In this document: positions 23,984-26,377 of the stretch, piece after piece | How the letters are laid out: the number at the start of each line of letters is the position of its first letter | Position numbering within the stretch: the first letter of the stretch is position 1 | Source of the DNA: CAZBYL01 sp964496275 | GTDB lineage: Bacteria > Synergistota > Synergistia > Synergistales > Synergistaceae | DNA: 26,377 nucleotides | Direction: 5' to 3' | Assembly (NCBI GenBank): GCA_964496275.1 | Contig: CAZBYL010000035.1 | Span: 1-26,377 of the forward strand | Position numbers and translations under genes: made by a program | The notes under the pieces: model-generated | What the model saw: only the letters and a program-made list of their open reading frames with translations | What the model was told of the DNA's origin: nothing | The model's database searches: none

Positions 23984-24013
23984 TTTACATTTGCCCCTAT
24001 GCTCTGGTATGAT
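23984..24013 (+). promoter_or_regulatory. Sigma70-like promoter of nrdJ
   Basis: TTTACA (23984-23989) and TATGAT (24008-24013) are separated by 18 bp, each one mismatch from consensus. Transcription would start near 24020, leaving a leader of about 80 bases before the ATG. Confidence 0.6.
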
Positions 24014-24099
24014 AAAGAAACCGGCTGAACGATGCCAATGTTCGGATTTTATTACAATGTTAAAAATTATTATCATGCCATTAGGGGGCCATTTTTATA

Positions 24100-25812
24100 A
24101 TGATCATCAAGCCATCATTCAACAAAGCAGCACTGGATATCCTGAAAGACCGTTATCTCTGGAGGGACGATGAGGGCAAACCTGCGGAGACGCCGGAGCA
24201 GATGCTTGTGCGCATCGCGAACCATGTGGCTTCGGCCGAAACGACAACCCCTATGCAGTATGTATGGGCAGACGAATACTACGAAGTGATGGCAAAGCTT
24301 CTCTTTTTGCCAAACAGCCCGACGATTATGAACGCGGGGCGCCCCGCTCCGCACGGTCAGCTTGCCGCCTGTTTTGTAATAGGCATTGAGGATTCTATGG
24401 AGAGTATATGCGAAGCCATACGCAAACAGATGCTCATTCATAAAAGCGGCGGCGGCACGGGATTTAACTTTTCAAACCTCCGCAGCTCAGGCTCCAAGGT
24501 GAACAGCACCAACGGACGCGCCTCCGGCCCGATATCCTTTATGGGACTTTTCGATAAGGCGACGGAGACGGTGCAGCAGGGCGGTATGAGACGCGGAGCC
24601 AACATGGGTATACTCAATATAGACCACCCCGATATACGTGAATTTATCCACTGCAAGGATAAAGACGGAACAATAGCCAACTTTAATATCTCTGTCGGCA
24701 TATTTGACGACTTTATGAAAAAGGCTCAGGCGAACCCGTCTGGAGAAGAGGCAGCACTGCTTCTCGAAATAGCCGACTGCGCGTGGCGCACGGGAGATCC
24801 CGGGATAATCTTCCTTGACGCGATAAACCGCGGCAACACGACGCCGAACCTCGGTCCCCTTATGAGCACGAATCCCTGCGGAGAGTCGCCGCTTTATCCC
24901 AATGAAGCCTGCAACCTCGGCTCCATAAACATCGCGAGAATGGTGAAGAACGGTTCGTTCGATTATGAGCTTCTGGCTCACGTCGCAAAGATAGCTACGC
25001 GCTTCTTGGACAGCGTAATCGATGTCAACCATTATCCGCTTCCCGAAATCGCGGAGGCCGTGAAGCATACGCGCAAGATTGGGCTCGGCATCATGGGCTG
25101 GGCAGACCTGCTCTTCCAGCTCCGTATCCCCTACGGAAGCCCGGAGTCCCTTGAGCTTGCCGATAAGGTGATGGGAACCATCAAAGCCGCGTCGCTTGAA
25201 ACCTCCGTTGCCCTCGGCAAAGAGAAGGGCGTGCCGGAAGACCTGGCTCACTTGGGACGCCGCAACGCGACCCTCACCTGTATCGCTCCCACAGGCACGA
25301 TAGCCCTGCTTGCCGACTGTTCATCCGGTATCGAGCCGCTTTTTGCTCTGGAGCATACCCGTGTACGCACACAGATAGACGGCACAAAGGTCGTAATGAA
25401 GCAGGTGAACCGCTATTACGAACAGGCGCAGAAGGAAGCGCTGCCGGAAGACATTATGAAATCCGTGTTTGTGACATCTCATGATGTCAAACCTCTGGAC
25501 CACGTTCGCACCCAGGGCGCATTCCAGGCTCATACGGATCTCGCCGTGTCAAAGACGATAAATCTTCCGCACGAAAGTTCTGTGCAGGACGTGCTTGACT
25601 CATACACGCTTGCTTGGAAAGAGGGCTGTAAGGGAATAACGATATACAGAGACGGCTCGAAATCTGTTCAGGTGCTTTACCGCAAAGAGTCTGAAACGGA
25701 AAAGAAGCCGGACATCGCCGACTCATCTGTTCAGGAACCGGAAAAAGAGCTTGTACCTGTTTTGGCGGGAAGGGAAGCGAAGCCCCTTAAATTGATGCTG
25801 AAACGCAAGTAA
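24100..25812 (+). CDS. nrdJ: Adenosylcobalamin-dependent (class II) ribonucleotide reductase, lacking the usual C-terminal tail
   Basis: NrdJ reduces ribonucleotides to deoxyribonucleotides using a thiyl radical made with coenzyme B12, without oxygen. The 570-residue protein contains the whole catalytic barrel. Cys91 (AACFVIG) and Cys271 (NEACNLGS) form the expected redox pair, Cys260 in STNPCGES is the thiyl residue and Glu262 follows. The 11-residue spacing of Cys260 and Cys271 matches that of class II enzymes such as the Thermotoga protein. TCIAPTGTIALLADCSSGIEP and GCKGITIYRDGS are also conserved. No cysteine occurs after residue 510, and the protein ends in a basic PLKLMLKRK. Most relatives continue with a cysteine-bearing tail (TSCPD-type or CxxC-containing). 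Two NrdR boxes and a promoter precede it, and a terminator closes it. Confidence 0.93.
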   Translation: MIIKPSFNKAALDILKDRYLWRDDEGKPAETPEQMLVRIANHVASAETTTPMQYVWADEYYEVMAKLLFLPNSPTIMNAGRPAPHGQLAACFVIGIEDSMESICEAIRKQMLIHKSGGGTGFNFSNLRSSGSKVNSTNGRASGPISFMGLFDKATETVQQGGMRRGANMGILNIDHPDIREFIHCKDKDGTIANFNISVGIFDDFMKKAQANPSGEEAALLLEIADCAWRTGDPGIIFLDAINRGNTTPNLGPLMSTNPCGESPLYPNEACNLGSINIARMVKNGSFDYELLAHVAKIATRFLDSVIDVNHYPLPEIAEAVKHTRKIGLGIMGWADLLFQLRIPYGSPESLELADKVMGTIKAASLETSVALGKEKGVPEDLAHLGRRNATLTCIAPTGTIALLADCSSGIEPLFALEHTRVRTQIDGTKVVMKQVNRYYEQAQKEALPEDIMKSVFVTSHDVKPLDHVRTQGAFQAHTDLAVSKTINLPHESSVQDVLDSYTLAWKEGCKGITIYRDGSKSVQVLYRKESETEKKPDIADSSVQEPEKELVPVLAGREAKPLKLMLKRK

Positions 25813-25840
25813 CAGAATAAATAGGCGAATAAAATACGAA

Positions 25841-25880
25841 AGAGCCGGACGGAACTCAGAGTTCCGTCCGGCTCTTTTAT
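25841..25880 (+). terminator. Intrinsic terminator of nrdJ
   Basis: AGAGCCGGACGGAAC and GTTCCGTCCGGCTCT form a perfect 15-bp stem with a 5-base loop, followed by tttat. It begins 28 bp after the nrdJ stop, so nrdJ is monocistronic and ends here. Confidence 0.9.
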
Positions 25881-25992
25881 CGGTAAAAATGGTGTTCTTC
25901 GTGATATCCTACATTCCCGTCCAATCTAACGGTGTGCAGTAGGAGGCTATCTCCTGAGGGCAACTCTCTGTCCGCAGGTCTCTCTCTTGAAT
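25881..25992. other. Intergenic stretch without a recognised gene
   Basis: No ORF with a start and ribosome binding site is present. A short hairpin AGGAG..CTCCT lies near 25941-25955 and several ctctct runs follow. I could not match this to a known riboswitch or small RNA. Confidence 0.3.
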
Positions 25993-26253
25993 GTTTTGCA
26001 AACTGAACAAATTCGATAAACCATAGTCAAAAGCAAATTTACAGTATGCGTAAACTACGCCTTTAAAGCCTTCCCTAGGGGCGGCCAGAGAGCCAAAACG
26101 ATGCTTTTGCGTTTTGTGCGAATCGGCTGGTTGTTACACCTAGAAGGTGGCATTGGATGATTTTTCCAATGACGGATGAGGGTGCACTTGACTTTTGTTT
26201 TTCGGGCTTAACTTCCGGCAAAACTACAAAAACAAGGTCAAGAACACCTTAAT
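25993..26253. repeat. Dispersed modular repeat, copy 4
   Basis: The flanking module gttttgcaaactgaacaaattc to about 26062 is the inverse of 2067-2136. The element then opens with taaagccttccc and carries the tail module in inverse order (gcgaatcggctggttgttacacc), followed by gaaggtggc. A hairpin cattgga..tccaatg not seen in the other copies comes next, then gacggatgagggtgc, a spacer (aacttccggcaaaactacaaaa as in copy 1) and a degenerate right arm near 26247. It encodes nothing. Confidence 0.75.
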
Positions 26254-26342
26254 TCTGTCTGAGTCGATACCCGAACATTAATATCCGTAGCCAATACTTT
26301 AGCTATTTATACAATATTAGGTTGTATATTACGATGCAATGA

Positions 26343-26375
26343 GAACAGTGTTCCGTTGCATACGGAGCACTGTTC
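26343..26375. repeat. Strong hairpin at the right window edge
   Basis: GAACAGTGTTCCGT and ACGGAGCACTGTTC can pair over 14 bp with one G-T mismatch and a 5-base loop. The window ends two bases later, so I cannot see whether a T-run makes it a terminator or whether it is a protein-binding palindrome. Bases 26254-26342 hold nothing recognised. Confidence 0.45.
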
Positions 26376-26377
26376 CG

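Noticed and set aside
24487..25251. 254-residue minus-strand frame opposite nrdJ
   Set aside because: Antisense of conserved nrdJ sequence, no ribosome binding site and no family features.
25881..25992. Riboswitch or small RNA behind nrdJ
   Set aside because: Only a 5-bp hairpin and ctct runs; none of the known riboswitch core words is present.

Overview
The window looks like part of the chromosome of a diderm, strictly anaerobic bacterium. It carries an [FeFe]-hydrogenase maturase (HydG), a B12-dependent ribonucleotide reductase, a tungstate-type ABC importer and a complete ADP-heptose/LPS inner-core cluster. The combination of anaerobic enzymes, heptose LPS and moderate GC would fit Synergistota (for example a Cloacibacillus or Synergistes relative). 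That placement is inference, because the window holds no rRNA or other decisive marker.

Left accessory part (1-5469). An open frame cut by the window edge runs into a modular dispersed repeat. Next, on the minus strand, is a two-gene module: a Panacea-domain (DUF4065) antitoxin-like protein followed 2 bp later by a 150-residue putative toxin. More repeat copies follow, then hydG on the minus strand, and a second two-gene cassette (a 55-residue protein plus a GNAT-like acetyltransferase) with a good promoter. A mostly non-coding stretch with two doubtful tiny ORFs leads to galE.

Surface polysaccharide part (5470-16031). galE and a convergent WaaL-like ligase/polymerase precede a plus-strand cluster: three tandem GT9 heptosyltransferases, hldD, gmhB, hldE, gmhA and a fourth GT9. 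From hldD to the last GT9, genes abut or overlap, indicating translational coupling. gmhA, hldE (kinase and nucleotidyltransferase), gmhB and hldD together make ADP-L-glycero-D-manno-heptose from sedoheptulose 7-phosphate. The GT9 enzymes would transfer it to lipid A/Kdo, and WaaL would join longer glycans to the core.

Metal and ion part (16028-23781). tupA, tupB and tupC lie on the minus strand. tupA is preceded by a Moco/Tuco-type riboswitch. A second, complete copy of the aptamer lies about 320 bp further upstream with its own promoter and terminator but no ORF. Upstream of that is an ATPase of the archaeal-ATPase/DUF234 type, then the divergent trkA-trkH potassium uptake operon.

Right part (23782-26377). 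A terminator ends the trk operon. Two NrdR-box-like palindromes 31 bp apart sit just upstream of a sigma70-like promoter for nrdJ. The NrdJ protein keeps the catalytic cysteines but lacks the usual C-terminal cysteine-bearing tail. A perfect 15-bp-stem terminator follows, and the window ends in another copy of the dispersed repeat. I saw no tRNA, rRNA, CRISPR array or transposase gene.
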